Positions 1 to 10,300 of a stretch of DNA of 48,377 nt are shown here, one piece after another. Made by a program: the position numbers and the translations under genes. Source of the stretch: Deltaproteobacteria bacterium (GTDB lineage Bacteria; Desulfobacterota; Binatia; UBA12015). A model generated the notes under the pieces. It ran no database searches, was not told the origin of the DNA, and saw only the letters and a list, made by a program, of their open reading frames with translations. The stretch spans positions 1 through 48,377 of the forward strand of contig VGTK01000016.1 in the NCBI GenBank assembly GCA_016874715.1. The letters run 5' to 3'. The first letter of the stretch is position 1, and the number at the start of each line of letters is the position of its first letter.

Positions 1-1751
1 GCGGGCCCGGCGCGATCGGCTGCGGCGACGCGTCGCCCGGCGGTGTGGCGCCGCCGGGCGCACCCGCCGCCGCGTGGCTACCGGACTCGTTGACCACGAT
101 CGGCAGCGCCGAGCTCGACGTGCCGCTCACGCTGCTCGCAGGACGCCTGCCCGCGGACCTGCAGGGGCACCACTTCCTGCAGACGTCGCTGCCGTTCGAC
201 GACGACTCGAGCCTGCTGAACGGCGTGGCGATGCTGTTCCGTCTCGACCTGTCGCCGGACGGCGTCGCGCTGCGCTCGCGCATCCTGCGCACCGACGATT
301 GGTACGTGGACCAGGCCGCGGCGGGCACCGCGTGGGCCTTCCGCAACTACGGCATCACGCGCTTCGGCGGCCTCGGCGTGCGCAACTACGCCAACACCGG
401 GCTGCTGCCGATGGGCGACCGCCTGCTCGCGACCTACGACGCGGGACGCCCGTGGATCGTCGACCCGGTCACGCTGGAAGCGGTGACGCCGGTTGGGCTG
501 CAGCGCGAGTGGCGCGCGAGCGTGTTGGCGAGCCAGCTCTTCCCCGCGGTCTTCACCTCGGCCCACCCGGTGTACGACCCGACCGACGGGCTGATGTACT
601 GTCCGAACTACGGCGCGTCGAGCTTCGGCTTCACGCCCTTCGTCGAGCTCGCGATCTGGGACGGCGCCGGCGACGTGCGTCGCGTGCAGATCCTCGCGCC
701 GGACGGCAGCCCGCTCGGCGTGCGCAACGGCATGCACCAGATCGCGGTCACGCGCGCGCACGTGGTGCTCAACGACACCTCGTTCGTCAGCTCGCTGGAC
801 CCGCTCGATCCGGCGACCTCCGCGCAGCCGAGCGATTTCTGGGTGGTGCGCAAGGCCGACCTCGGCGGTGCTACCGCGCGCGCCGTGCACTTCCGCATCC
901 CGCGCGAGGCGATCCACTTCCTGGTCGACCACGACGACGACGGCGACCGGATCACCCTGCACGTGAGCCACACGTCGGCGCAGAGCACGAGCTGGATCAA
1001 CCTCGACGACGTGGTGTGGGGCACCGGCGAGCGCGTGTCGCCGAATCACCGCCGCAAGGGCATCTCGGCCGCCGACATCGGGCTCTTCGGACGCTACGTC
1101 CTCGACGTCGGCTCGGGCACGATCGGCGACGGCGTGGCCGTCGCCGACGATCCGCTGACGCACGGGCTCGGCCTGTACTCGACCGGTACCGGCGACTTCC
1201 ACGTATCGCACCACCGCACGCAGTACTGGGCGACCTCCGGCTTCGCGCCGGATCTGCTGGTCCGGCGCGTGATGGGCGCCTACGCCGACTACCCCAACCG
1301 CACCATCCCGCTCGCCGACATGCCGCGCGACCCCGTGCCGTCCGCGCTGCTGCGCTTCGACTTCGAGAGCATGCGCGTCCGGGACGCCTACGTCCTGCCG
1401 GCCGGCTATCTGTGCTTGTCGCCACAGCTGGCACCGGCGCGCGGTCGCAGTGGCGACGGCGAGGGCTGGGTGGTCGCGAGCGTGATCTCCGACCAGCTGA
1501 GCGGCGGGTCGAGCGGTGACGAGTTCTGGATCTTCGACGGCCGCGACCTCGCACGCGGCCCGGTCGCGCGTCTCGGCCATTCGGCGCTCGACCTGCCGTT
1601 CACCATCCACACCGCGTGGCTGCCGTCGCTCGCCAGCCCCGGTCGCTCCTACTGGGTCGATCCGAACGAGGACTACGGCGCGGCGATCGCCGCGCTGCCG
1701 GCGGACGCACGCGCGATCGGCGAGACCGCGCTCGCGCGCGCCCGTAGCTGA
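1..1751 (+). CDS. Carotenoid oxygenase family lipoprotein, copy 1 (5' end off the window)
   Basis: Non-heme Fe(II) oxygenase of the carotenoid/stilbene cleavage family, which splits conjugated or phenylpropanoid C=C bonds. The four His iron ligands are recognisable by alignment with the downstream paralog: SAHP at 564-566, MHQ at 735-737, IHF at 915-917 and IHTAW at 1608-1610. The reading frame is open to the left edge. GTG at 45 is probably not the start, because the in-frame upstream residues read AIGCGDASPGG, which looks like a lipobox with Cys at 21-23. The paralog has LLACGD at the same place, so I treat this as the 3' part of a lipoprotein gene whose signal peptide lies outside the window. 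It ends 35 bp before the paralog and is probably co-transcribed with it. Substrate unknown. Family assignment is fairly secure; lipoprotein status is inferred from one lipobox. Confidence 0.8.
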   Translation, partial: GPGAIGCGDASPGGVAPPGAPAAAWLPDSLTTIGSAELDVPLTLLAGRLPADLQGHHFLQTSLPFDDDSSLLNGVAMLFRLDLSPDGVALRSRILRTDDWYVDQAAAGTAWAFRNYGITRFGGLGVRNYANTGLLPMGDRLLATYDAGRPWIVDPVTLEAVTPVGLQREWRASVLASQLFPAVFTSAHPVYDPTDGLMYCPNYGASSFGFTPFVELAIWDGAGDVRRVQILAPDGSPLGVRNGMHQIAVTRAHVVLNDTSFVSSLDPLDPATSAQPSDFWVVRKADLGGATARAVHFRIPREAIHFLVDHDDDGDRITLHVSHTSAQSTSWINLDDVVWGTGERVSPNHRRKGISAADIGLFGRYVLDVGSGTIGDGVAVADDPLTHGLGLYSTGTGDFHVSHHRTQYWATSGFAPDLLVRRVMGAYADYPNRTIPLADMPRDPVPSALLRFDFESMRVRDAYVLPAGYLCLSPQLAPARGRSGDGEGWVVASVISDQLSGGSSGDEFWIFDGRDLARGPVARLGHSALDLPFTIHTAWLPSLASPGRSYWVDPNEDYGAAIAALPADARAIGETALARARS

Positions 1752-1786
1752 TCGGCACGCCGAGACCGCACCGGAGGAAGAGGGAC

Positions 1787-3655
1787 ATGTCGCACCGTAT
1801 CTCCGAGCTCGATCGCCGACTGCTGAGCCGCCGACGCTTCCTGCGCGCTGCCGCCGCGGCTCTGCCCGTGACTGCCGCGGCCGGCAGCAGCCTTTCCCTG
1901 CTCGCGTGCGGCGACGCGCGCGGCGGTGGCGTCGCGCCGCAGCCGGTAGCCGGCGATCGCTGGCCCGACTCGCTCACCGACGCGGGCCACGCCGAGAACG
2001 ACCTCCTGCTCGAGGTGCTCGCCGGTCGCCTGCCGAACGACCTGCAGGGGCACTCGTTCGTGGTCTGCTCGGTGCCCTATCCCGAGGACATCAGCTCGCC
2101 GTTCAACGGCCTCGGCATGCTGTACCGCTTCGATCTCGACCCGGCCGGCGTCGCGGCGAAGAACCGCATCCTGCGTACCGACGACTACTATGTCGACGAG
2201 GCCGCGGTGGGGACGCCGTACGAGTTCGACAACGCCGGCATCGCCCGCTTCGGCGGCTTCGGCGTGCGCAACTTCGTCAACACCGCACTGCTGCCCATGG
2301 AGGAGCGCCTGCTCGCGACCTTCGACGCCGGCCGTCCGCACCTCGTCGACCCGGTGTCGCTCGAGATCGTGACGCCGATCGGCTTCAACCGCGACTGGCC
2401 GATCGGCCTCGACATCTTCGGCGACGCCCCGCTGTTCCCGGGCCACTTCACCAGCGCGCACCCGCAGTTCGACCCGCACGAGCGCCGCTTCTACGGCGTC
2501 GCGTACGGTGGGACGGCGTTCGGGGGCAGGCCCTTCGCGAGCATCATGACCTGGGAGAACGACGGCGCCGTCGTCGCCAACCCCGTCGTGCTGTCCGACG
2601 GCTCGCCGCTCGCGATCCGGCAGTCCATGCACCAGATGGCGATCACGCGCGAGCACGTCGTCCTCTCCGACTCCTCGTTCGTGAACTCGCTCGACCCGCA
2701 CTCGCCGGGGCGCGCGCGCTCCGACGTCGACTACTACCTCGTGCCCAAGTCCGAGATCGGCCGCGCCGGCGGCGCGCGTGCGGTGCACGTGGTGATCCCG
2801 CGCGAGGCGGCGCACTTCCAGGTGGACTACGACGACGCGGGCGGACGCATCGTCCTGCACGCCGCGCACAGCTGCGGTGGGGCGTCGTCCGGCTGGATGA
2901 CCAACGCCGACACGGTGTACCGCACCCAGCAGCGCATCGACCCGCGCGACGCGCAGAAGGTGCTGTCGGCGACCGACGTTGGCCGCATGGGGCGCTACGA
3001 GATCGACGCGACCAGCGGCGCCGTGCGCGACGCGGTGGCGATCGCGGACGAGGCCTACACCTTCGGACCGGCGCTCTACTCGACCACCACCGGCGAGTTC
3101 ACACGCGAGCGGCACGAGAGCCTCTACTGGACGACGTCGGGCTTCTCGCCGGCGAACCTCATCAGCCGGCTGGTGAACGCCTTCGTCGACTACCCGTACC
3201 GGACCGTCGAGATCGCCGACCTGCCGCAGGACGTGGTGCCCGGCGCGGTGCTCCGCTTCGACGCCGACCGCGGCGCGATCGCCGACGCGTACTCCTTCCC
3301 GACCGGGTACTTCGGACTCTCGCCGCAGTTCGCTCCGGCGCGCGGGCGCAGCGGCCCGCGCGAGGGCTACGTGATCACCCCCGTGGTCTCCGACCAGGCC
3401 GACGGGCGCTCGAGCGGCGACGAGGTCTGGATCTTCGACGGTCGCGACCTGGGGCGCGGACCGCTGTGCCGCCTCGGCCATCCGTCGCTCAACCTGCCGT
3501 TCACGCTGCACGCGGCCTGGATGCCGTCGCTCGTCGCGGTCGACCCCGACCGGTACTTCATCGAGCCGCGCGACGACTACGGCGCCGCGATCGCCGCGCT
3601 GCCGCCGGAGATTCGCCCGATCGCCGAGCGTGCCTACGCGCGCTCGCGGCGCTGA
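1787..3655 (+). CDS. Carotenoid oxygenase family protein with Tat/lipoprotein signal, copy 2
   Basis: Full-length 622-residue paralog of the preceding gene and the same non-heme iron oxygenase fold. The N-terminus carries a twin-arginine motif (SRRRFLRA, about residues 14-21), a hydrophobic stretch and a lipobox ending LLAC, so it should be folded in the cytoplasm, exported by Tat and lipidated. Predicted iron ligands are H225 (SAHP), H282 (MHQ), H343 (AHF) and H575 (LHAAW). Tat export suits an enzyme that needs its iron loaded before export. An AGG-rich ribosome site (GGAGGAAGAGGG) sits just before the ATG. The two copies align along their whole length, indicating tandem duplication with divergence. 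Whether the substrate is a carotenoid, an apocarotenoid or a lignin-type stilbene cannot be told from sequence. Confidence 0.85.
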   Translation: MSHRISELDRRLLSRRRFLRAAAAALPVTAAAGSSLSLLACGDARGGGVAPQPVAGDRWPDSLTDAGHAENDLLLEVLAGRLPNDLQGHSFVVCSVPYPEDISSPFNGLGMLYRFDLDPAGVAAKNRILRTDDYYVDEAAVGTPYEFDNAGIARFGGFGVRNFVNTALLPMEERLLATFDAGRPHLVDPVSLEIVTPIGFNRDWPIGLDIFGDAPLFPGHFTSAHPQFDPHERRFYGVAYGGTAFGGRPFASIMTWENDGAVVANPVVLSDGSPLAIRQSMHQMAITREHVVLSDSSFVNSLDPHSPGRARSDVDYYLVPKSEIGRAGGARAVHVVIPREAAHFQVDYDDAGGRIVLHAAHSCGGASSGWMTNADTVYRTQQRIDPRDAQKVLSATDVGRMGRYEIDATSGAVRDAVAIADEAYTFGPALYSTTTGEFTRERHESLYWTTSGFSPANLISRLVNAFVDYPYRTVEIADLPQDVVPGAVLRFDADRGAIADAYSFPTGYFGLSPQFAPARGRSGPREGYVITPVVSDQADGRSSGDEVWIFDGRDLGRGPLCRLGHPSLNLPFTLHAAWMPSLVAVDPDRYFIEPRDDYGAAIAALPPEIRPIAERAYARSRR

Positions 3656-3739
3656 GCCCGGCAGATGCAGCATTCGCAGGGGGGCGGCCTGACGAATCCG
3701 GGTTGCCGGCCGGTCGGGGGCCGTGCTTGAGGGGGCGCG

Positions 3740-5884
3740 ATGCGTCCTGCGCGCGCGGTCGCCCGGCTCGCCCCGGTGCTCGTTCTCACCGCCGTGGCGG
3801 CCTGCTCGGACGCGCCCCGGAGCAGCGGCGGCATCACCGTGGAGAGCAGCGCCGATGCGATCCGGATCTCGAGTCCGACGACCGTGGTCACCGTGACGCG
3901 CTCGCCGTACCGGCTCGCGTTCGGCGGGAGCGACGGCCGCCCGCTCGCCGCGGAGGCCGGCGGCGGAGGCGTCTTCTGGGAGCGGGACGGCAGCGAAGAG
4001 CGCCTCGGCGAGGTGCTCGACGAGCGGGTGCTGCCCGACGGCGTCGCGCTGACGGTGGCCGCCGGAGCGGCGGGGAGCGCGCGGGTGACGATCCGCTTCG
4101 TCCGCGAGCGCACCGCCGAGGTCGTGATCGAGCCGCCGGCGCCCGAGACGGTCGACGCGCTCGGCGACCGCTGGCAGTCGCCCGCGGACGAACGGATCTA
4201 TGGCTTGACGGAGCGCCTGCGCGACTCGCCGCTGCTCGCCCCCGGCACCGTCGACATTCCGCGCGAGGACGTGGTCCCGGTCGAGGCCGGCGGTCTCGAC
4301 CGGCGCGGCGAGCGCGTCGAGATGATCGTCACGCCGACGTTCTCCGTCTACGGACCGTTCTTCCACAGCTCGCGCGGCTACGGGCTCGCGGTGTCGGGCA
4401 CCGCGATCGGCTGGTTCGACGTCGCGCGCGACCACCCCGAGCAGCTCGTCTTCCGCTTCGAGACCGGCAACGCGCCCGAGAGCCGTGTCCTGCGCTTCCA
4501 CCTCTTCCACGGACCCGGCCACGCGCAGATCCTCGACGAGTACACGGCGCTGACTGGGCGTCCGTTCGTGCCGCCCGACTGGGCGTTCCTGCACTGGCGG
4601 TGGCGCGGCGAGCTGCGGACGGGCGATCCGGTCGCGGTCGACGGCACGCCCATCAACCGCGACGTCGCCGACGACGTGCTCATGTACGAGCAGCTCGGCA
4701 TCCCGCCGGGCGTGTATCTCTTCGACCGGCCGGTGCTCGAGGGCGAGTACGGGTTCGCGCGCTGGGCGTGGGACACGCAGCGTCTGCCGAACGTCGAGCG
4801 GATGCTCGAGTCGCTGAACCGGCGCGGCTACCGCCTGATGATGTGGAGCAGCCTGTGGGCCTGCGGCAGCGGTCCCGGCGACAACGGCAGCGACGCGCTG
4901 GCGCTCGGCTTTCTCGCGCCCGGCGGCCGCGGCACGCCGCGCTGCGACGACGTGCTGGGCAACAACTTCATCCTCGACCCGACCAGCGCCGCCGCGCGAG
5001 ATTGGTGGCGCGACCGCGTGCGCGACTTCTTCCGCCAGCACGGCATCCGCGGCGTCAAGCTCGACCGCGGCGAGGAGCACATCCCGTCAGAGGCGAGCGA
5101 CGTCTGGGCCGACGGCCGAAGCGGCAGGGAAGTGCGCAACGACTACCCGACGCTGCAGGCGAAGCTCCACCACGATGCGATCACTGAAGCGTTCCCCGGC
5201 GACTCGCTGGTGTTCACGCGCAGCGCCTACACGGGCACGCAGCAGTGGGCGGTCGTGTGGGGTGGCGACATCACCGGCAGCGAGCGCTTCGGCAACGGTC
5301 CCGGCACCGATCTCGGGCTGCGCAGCGCGATCATCAGCCAGCAGCGCGCGGCCTTCCTCGGCTATCCGATCTGGGGCTCCGACACCGGCGGCTACTACGA
5401 GTTCAAGGACCGGGACGTCTTTGCGCGCTGGATCGAGTTCAGCGCGTTCTCCGGCATCATGGAGATCGGCGGCGTCGGCGCGCACGCCCCCTGGGACATG
5501 CCGACCGAGCCCGCGTACGACGAGGAGATGATCGCGATCTACCGGCGCTACACGACGTTCCGCGAGCGCCTGCAGCCGTATCTGGTTGCGGCCGCGCGCG
5601 ACGCCGGCGCGACCGGGCTGCCACTGGTGCGCCCGCTGGTGTTCGACTGGCCCGACGACCCGGCGGTCGGCGACCTGTGGGACGAGTACCTGCTAGGCCC
5701 CGACCTGCTGGTGGCGCCGGTGTGGCGCACGGGCGAGCGCGCGCGAGAGGTCTACCTGCCCGCCGGATCGTGGCGCGGCCTGTGGGACGAGTCGCAGCGA
5801 TTCGAGGGGCCGGTCACGGTCACCGTTGACGCGCCGCTCGACAGGATCCCGGTGTTCGTGCGCGGCGACGCGCCGGCGCCGTGA
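3740..5884 (+). CDS. Glycoside hydrolase family 31 lipoprotein (alpha-glucosidase/alpha-xylosidase type)
   Basis: A 714-residue GH31 enzyme that would release alpha-linked glucose, xylose or a related sugar with retention of configuration. The N-terminus (residues 1-22) is a Sec signal ending in a VAAC lipobox, so it should be a membrane-anchored lipoprotein. An N-terminal beta-sandwich leads into the TIM barrel from about residue 270. The predicted nucleophile is D442 in GVKLDRGE and the predicted acid/base is D510 in WGGDITGSERFG; the following WGSDTGGYYEF segment is also typical of GH31. It starts 84 bp after the second carotenoid-oxygenase gene. Pairing with two exported oxygenases suggests handling of glycosylated substrates outside the cytoplasm, which is inference only. 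Substrate specificity is not predictable here. Confidence 0.9.
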   Translation: MRPARAVARLAPVLVLTAVAACSDAPRSSGGITVESSADAIRISSPTTVVTVTRSPYRLAFGGSDGRPLAAEAGGGGVFWERDGSEERLGEVLDERVLPDGVALTVAAGAAGSARVTIRFVRERTAEVVIEPPAPETVDALGDRWQSPADERIYGLTERLRDSPLLAPGTVDIPREDVVPVEAGGLDRRGERVEMIVTPTFSVYGPFFHSSRGYGLAVSGTAIGWFDVARDHPEQLVFRFETGNAPESRVLRFHLFHGPGHAQILDEYTALTGRPFVPPDWAFLHWRWRGELRTGDPVAVDGTPINRDVADDVLMYEQLGIPPGVYLFDRPVLEGEYGFARWAWDTQRLPNVERMLESLNRRGYRLMMWSSLWACGSGPGDNGSDALALGFLAPGGRGTPRCDDVLGNNFILDPTSAAARDWWRDRVRDFFRQHGIRGVKLDRGEEHIPSEASDVWADGRSGREVRNDYPTLQAKLHHDAITEAFPGDSLVFTRSAYTGTQQWAVVWGGDITGSERFGNGPGTDLGLRSAIISQQRAAFLGYPIWGSDTGGYYEFKDRDVFARWIEFSAFSGIMEIGGVGAHAPWDMPTEPAYDEEMIAIYRRYTTFRERLQPYLVAAARDAGATGLPLVRPLVFDWPDDPAVGDLWDEYLLGPDLLVAPVWRTGERAREVYLPAGSWRGLWDESQRFEGPVTVTVDAPLDRIPVFVRGDAPAP

Positions 5885-6006
5885 AGGCCTGACGTGCGCC
5901 GCATCCCGCTCGTGACGCAGCCGGCGAGTGGGATTCGGTCAATCGATTGCACGCTGCCCCCGCTCATGGCAGGCGAAGGTGAGCCGACGAGTGGAGGCGA
6001 TGAGAG

Positions 6007-6909
6007 ATGAATCTGGGCTTCATTGGTCTCGGTAACATCGGCGGGGCGATCGCCGAGAACCTCGCCCGCGACGGTCACGTTCTGCGTGCGTTCGACCAGG
6101 ACACGGCACGGCTTGCCCGCGCGGCCGCGTTCGGGGCGATCGCGTGTGACGACGTGCGCGGCGTCGCCGCCGCGAGCGAGATCACCTTTCTGTCGCTGCC
6201 GACCCCGGACGTCGTGGACGCGGTCGCCGCGGAGTGGCTGGCGGCGGCGCCGGAGGGCGCCGTGCTCGTCGACCTCTCCACGAACGCGCCGTCGCGGGTG
6301 CGGGCGCTGGGCGAGCGCATCGCGGCGCGCGGGCGCCACTTCCTCGATGCGCCGCTCTCGGGCGGTGCTCCGGGGGCGCAGGCGCGGATGCTGATGTTCA
6401 TGGTGGGTGGTGAGCCGCAGGTGTTCGCGCGGGTCTGTCCCGTGTTCGAGAAGATCGGCCGCGCGGCCTTTCACCTCGGACCGGTCGGCAGCGGCAGCGT
6501 CGCCAAGCTGGTGAACAGCCTGGTCGCGTTCTCGACCACGATGGCCTCCCTCGAGGGGCTCTCGCTCGCGGTGCGGTGCGGGCTCGACCTGCGCCGCATG
6601 GTGGACGTGATCCGGACGGGTGGGGCGGGCAACTTCTACACCGACCGCGCGGTCGAAGGCATCGAGCGCCGCAGCGAGGTCCCCCAGTTCGCGCTCGAGC
6701 TCGCCGCCAAGGACGCCCGGCTGATCCTCGCGCTGGAGGAGGAGCGCGGTCTCCCGGGACGCATCGCCTCGACGCTGGCGAAGCTCCTCGAAGATGCGTG
6801 CGCCGCGGGAATGTCGCAGAAGGACTGGACGGATCTGCCGGCCTTCTTCGAGCGCGAGTGCGGGCTGCACTTCGCGCTGCGCCCCGCCGACGAGAGCGGC
6901 GCGGGATGA
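6007..6909 (+). CDS. NAD(P)-dependent beta-hydroxyacid dehydrogenase
   Basis: A 300-residue member of the 3-hydroxyisobutyrate/tartronate-semialdehyde/L-threonate dehydrogenase family. It oxidises a hydroxyacid or reduces the matching oxoacid with NAD(P). The Rossmann motif GLGNIG lies at about residues 7-12. The conserved PLSGGAPGAQARML substrate loop is near residue 120, and the catalytic lysine is K167 in GSVAKLVNS. A GGAGG site precedes the ATG. It opens an operon with the CMD-like gene and the kinase/dehydrogenase/aldolase fusion downstream, a context that fits catabolism of an acid sugar such as a tetronate (inference). Ordinary length and motifs; the exact substrate is undetermined. 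Confidence 0.9.
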   Translation: MNLGFIGLGNIGGAIAENLARDGHVLRAFDQDTARLARAAAFGAIACDDVRGVAAASEITFLSLPTPDVVDAVAAEWLAAAPEGAVLVDLSTNAPSRVRALGERIAARGRHFLDAPLSGGAPGAQARMLMFMVGGEPQVFARVCPVFEKIGRAAFHLGPVGSGSVAKLVNSLVAFSTTMASLEGLSLAVRCGLDLRRMVDVIRTGGAGNFYTDRAVEGIERRSEVPQFALELAAKDARLILALEEERGLPGRIASTLAKLLEDACAAGMSQKDWTDLPAFFERECGLHFALRPADESGAG

Positions 6910-6974
6910 TGACCGGGATCGGGCGACGGCGCGCGGGCTGAAGGGTGCAGGACCGAAGAAGGAGGGACGATCGG

Positions 6975-7346
6975 ATGTCGGAGCAACAGGATCTGCTTGC
7001 CAGGGGACTCGAGGTGACGCGAAAGCTCTGGGGTGAGCGCGCCGGCGGGCAGGAGCTACCGGCCCAGAAGCTCGCGCCCGAGTTCTTCGGCCTGGTGACC
7101 CAGTTCTGCTTCGGGATGTTCTGGTCGCGGCCGCAGCTCGACACCCGCAGCCGGAGCCTCTGCACCGTGGCGCAGCTCGCGGCCCTCGGACGCACCGACG
7201 AGCTCCGTGCGCACCTCTACGGCGCGCTGAACCTCGGGATCACGAAAGCGGAGCTGAAGGAGGTGCTGATGCAGACGGCCGTCTACGCGGGCGTGCCGGC
7301 CGCCGTCGGCGCGCTCAACGCCGCCGCGGACATCCTGGCGGACTGA
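6975..7346 (+). CDS. Carboxymuconolactone decarboxylase (CMD) family protein
   Basis: A 123-residue helical protein resembling 4-carboxymuconolactone decarboxylase (RSLCTVAQLAALGRTDELRAHL, then a GITKAELKEVLMQ helix). The family contains decarboxylases and AhpD-like thiol peroxidases. This one has no CxxC pair, so a peroxidase role is unlikely. I chose ATG 6975 because a GAAGGAGG site lies just upstream; an in-frame ATG at 6945 would add ten Arg/Asp-rich residues and lacks such a site. It sits between the beta-hydroxyacid dehydrogenase and the fusion gene, whose ATG follows only 10 bp after this stop. The operon position suggests a lactone or oxoacid step in the same pathway, but function is not established. 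Confidence 0.8.
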   Translation: MSEQQDLLARGLEVTRKLWGERAGGQELPAQKLAPEFFGLVTQFCFGMFWSRPQLDTRSRSLCTVAQLAALGRTDELRAHLYGALNLGITKAELKEVLMQTAVYAGVPAAVGALNAAADILAD

Positions 7347-7356
7347 GGAGCGGGTT

Positions 7357-10300
7357 ATGAGCCGCGAGCTCCTGATGGCGCTGGACGCCGGTGGGGGCGG
7401 GGGCAGATGCCTCCTGGTCGAGATCGGGACCGGACGGCGAGTCCGCGCGTTCCGCCCGTGGACGCATCCGGTCGCCCCCGGTACGGGCGGCCTGGGATCG
7501 GACCTCGACCTGCCCGTTCTCTGGCAGAAGCTCGGCGACGCCGCGCGCGAGGCGATGGGCCGGGCCGGCGCGTCGCCCGGCGAGGTCGTGGCCGTCGCTG
7601 CGACCAGCATGCGGCACACGACCATCCTGCTCGACGAGGCCGGCGACGCCCTGTTCGCGACCACCAATCACGACGGCCGGGCCGCCATGGAGGCATTCGC
7701 GCTCGCGTCCGAGCACGGTGCCGAGATCTACTCCCGGACGGGTCGCTGGCCGAATCCCGTCGCGGCAGCCGCGCGGCTGCGCTGGCTGGCGGCGAATCAG
7801 CCGGCGGTGCTGGCTCGCGCCGTCAAGATGCTGACCCTCGGCGACTGGCTCGCGTGGCGCATGTGCGGTGCGCTGGCCAGCGATCCGACGCAGGCCAACG
7901 AGAGCCTGCTGCTCGACGTCAAGCAACGGTGCTGGGCCACCGACCTCGTGCGCTCCCTGGGCTTCGACGCGGGACTGCTGCCCGAGCTGCGCGAGTCGGG
8001 CACGCGACTCGGCTCCCTGACGGATGCCGCCGCCAGCCACTTCGGGTTGCTTGCGGGCGCGCCGGTGGTCGCGGGCGGGGGGGACACGCAGCTGGGTGCC
8101 CTCGGAGGGGCGGCGGTGCGCTCAGGCGACGTCGCCGTCGTGGGCGGGACGACGATGCCGCTGCTGCTCGTCACCGATCGCCCGCGGATCGATCCCGAGG
8201 AGCGGCTGTGGCTCGGCTGTCACGCCGTCCCCGGACGGTGGGTGCTGGAGAGCAACGCCGGCCCCGTCGGCGACAATCTCACCTGGCTCGCCCGGCTGCT
8301 GACCCCCGGCGCACCGGACCCCGTGGCCCGGCTCCTCGCCGAGGCGAGCTTCGCGCCGCGGGGAGCCGCGGGCGTCCTGTCGACGCTCGGCGCGCAGGTG
8401 TTCTCTGCCCGTGAGCTCGAGCTGCCGCTCGGCGGGCTGACCCTGTCGCACATGGCGACGTCCGACGACGCTGCGGCGCGCGCCGCCGTGGCGCGGAGCG
8501 CGGTCGAGGGTATCGGCCACGCCGTGACGGCGAACCTCGCCGAGCTCGAGCGGGTCGGCGGGGTCGCGCCGCAGGAGCTGCGCCTGGTGGGCGGCCTTTC
8601 CCGGAGCGACGTGTTCACCGCGGTCCTCGGCGAGGTGACCGGGCTGCCGATCCTGCGCGGGCCGACTGCCGAGGAGAGCGCGCTCGGCGCCGCGATCTGC
8701 GCCGGCGTCGGCGCAGGCGTGTTCCCCGATCTCGCGGCCGGAGCGGACGCGCTCGCGGGAGTCGAGCGTCGTTTCGAGCCCGCCCCGGATGCGTGCAGGA
8801 CCTACGTGGACCTGCGCGACACCTGGCGGCGACACTTCGCGGCGCGAGCCGAAGCAGACGCGCACGCGCGCACCGCGGCGCTGACGGCGCTGTTCTCGCG
8901 CCTCGGCGAGAACACGACGGACGCTCGGTGCGCCGTCCGGCCACGGATCCTCGTGACCGCCGACATGGACGACGCATCGCTCGAGGCGCTGCGGGAGATC
9001 GGTGACGTCGAGTACGCGAGCTTCCGCAAGGTCATGCGTCTCCTGACGGGCGACACCCTCGTCGACGCTCTGCGCGGCGTGCAGGTGTTCATCACCGAGG
9101 TGGACATCGTCGACGGCGGCGTGCTGGCGAAGGCGACCGATCTCCGCGTCGTGGCGAGCTGCCGGGGCGACGCCGTCAACGTGGACGTCGCCGCCTGCAC
9201 TGCCGCCGGGGTGCCGGTGCTGAATGCGCCGGGGCGGAACGCGGATGCGGTCGCGGACCTCGCGGTCGCCTTCCTGCTGATGCTCGCGCGCAGGCTGCCT
9301 GCGGCGACGGCCTTCCTGCACGAGGAGGGAGGCGAGGCGGGCGACATGGGCCGCATGGGGCGCGCTTTCTCGGAGCTCCAGGGCCGCGAGCTGTGGCGCA
9401 AGACGGTCGGGCTGGTCGGCATGGGGGCCGTGGGGCGTCAGGTCGCCCGGCGGCTCGCGGGCTTCGGTACGCAGGTCCTGGTGCACGATCCCTTCCTGAC
9501 GCGGGAGCAGGCGACCATGCTCGACGCCGAGCTGGTCACGCTCGACGATCTGCTCGAGCGCAGCGACTTCGTGAGCCTCCATGCGCCGGTCACCGAGCAG
9601 ACCCGACACATGATCGGCGCCCCGCAGCTCGCACGGATGAAGCCCACGGCGTGCCTCGTGAACACGGCACGAGCGGCGCTCGTCGACGAGCCGGCGCTGG
9701 TCGCGGCGCTGCGCGAGGGACGACTCGCCGGTGCGGCGCTCGACGTGTTCGCGATGGAGCCGCCCGGCTGGGACGATCCGCTGATGCAGCTCGGCAACGT
9801 GATCGCGACGCCGCACGTGGGTGGCAACACCGTCGACGTCGCGAGCCATCAGGGCGCGATCATCCTCGACGACCTGCGCCGGCTGCTGCGCGGCGAGAAG
9901 CCGCGCTGCGCGCTGAATCCGGAAGCGGTCGCCGACTTCGACTGGACGAAGCCGCGGCCGGCGCTGAGCGCCGCGGCGCTGGCGGCGCTCGGCAAGCGCC
10001 CGGGGCCCGCCGTCACCGATCTGCAGAGAGATCGGGCGGCCGATGCGGGCGAGGACCGCGCGGCAGCTCCGACCGCTGCACCGGCTGCGGCCGCGGCGTC
10101 GGCTGCCGCACCCGCCGGAGTCGCCGGCGCGGAGCACGTCGTCGACGACGCCGTCGTCGCCGGATTCCGGACGCGCGTCGAGAAGGTGCTGCAGGCCTTC
10201 TGCGACGGCATGGCGTCCGACGCGGCGCTGCTGGCAGTGGCGGCCGACAAGGACGTGACCTTGCGCTTCACGGTCACGGATCTCGGGCTGCGCTTCTTCA

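Noticed and set aside
45..47. GTG 45 as the start of the first oxygenase gene
   Set aside because: The frame is open upstream to the window edge and encodes a lipobox-like AIGCGD just before it, matching the paralog. The gene is therefore truncated by the window.
1673..5080. Very long minus-strand open frame opposite the oxygenase and GH31 genes
   Set aside because: A shadow of high-GC coding on the other strand: Arg/Ala/His-rich text with no recognisable domain, opposite genes with clear catalytic motifs. Similar long shadow frames elsewhere (for example 8122-11658 minus and 1516-5187 plus) were dropped for the same reason.
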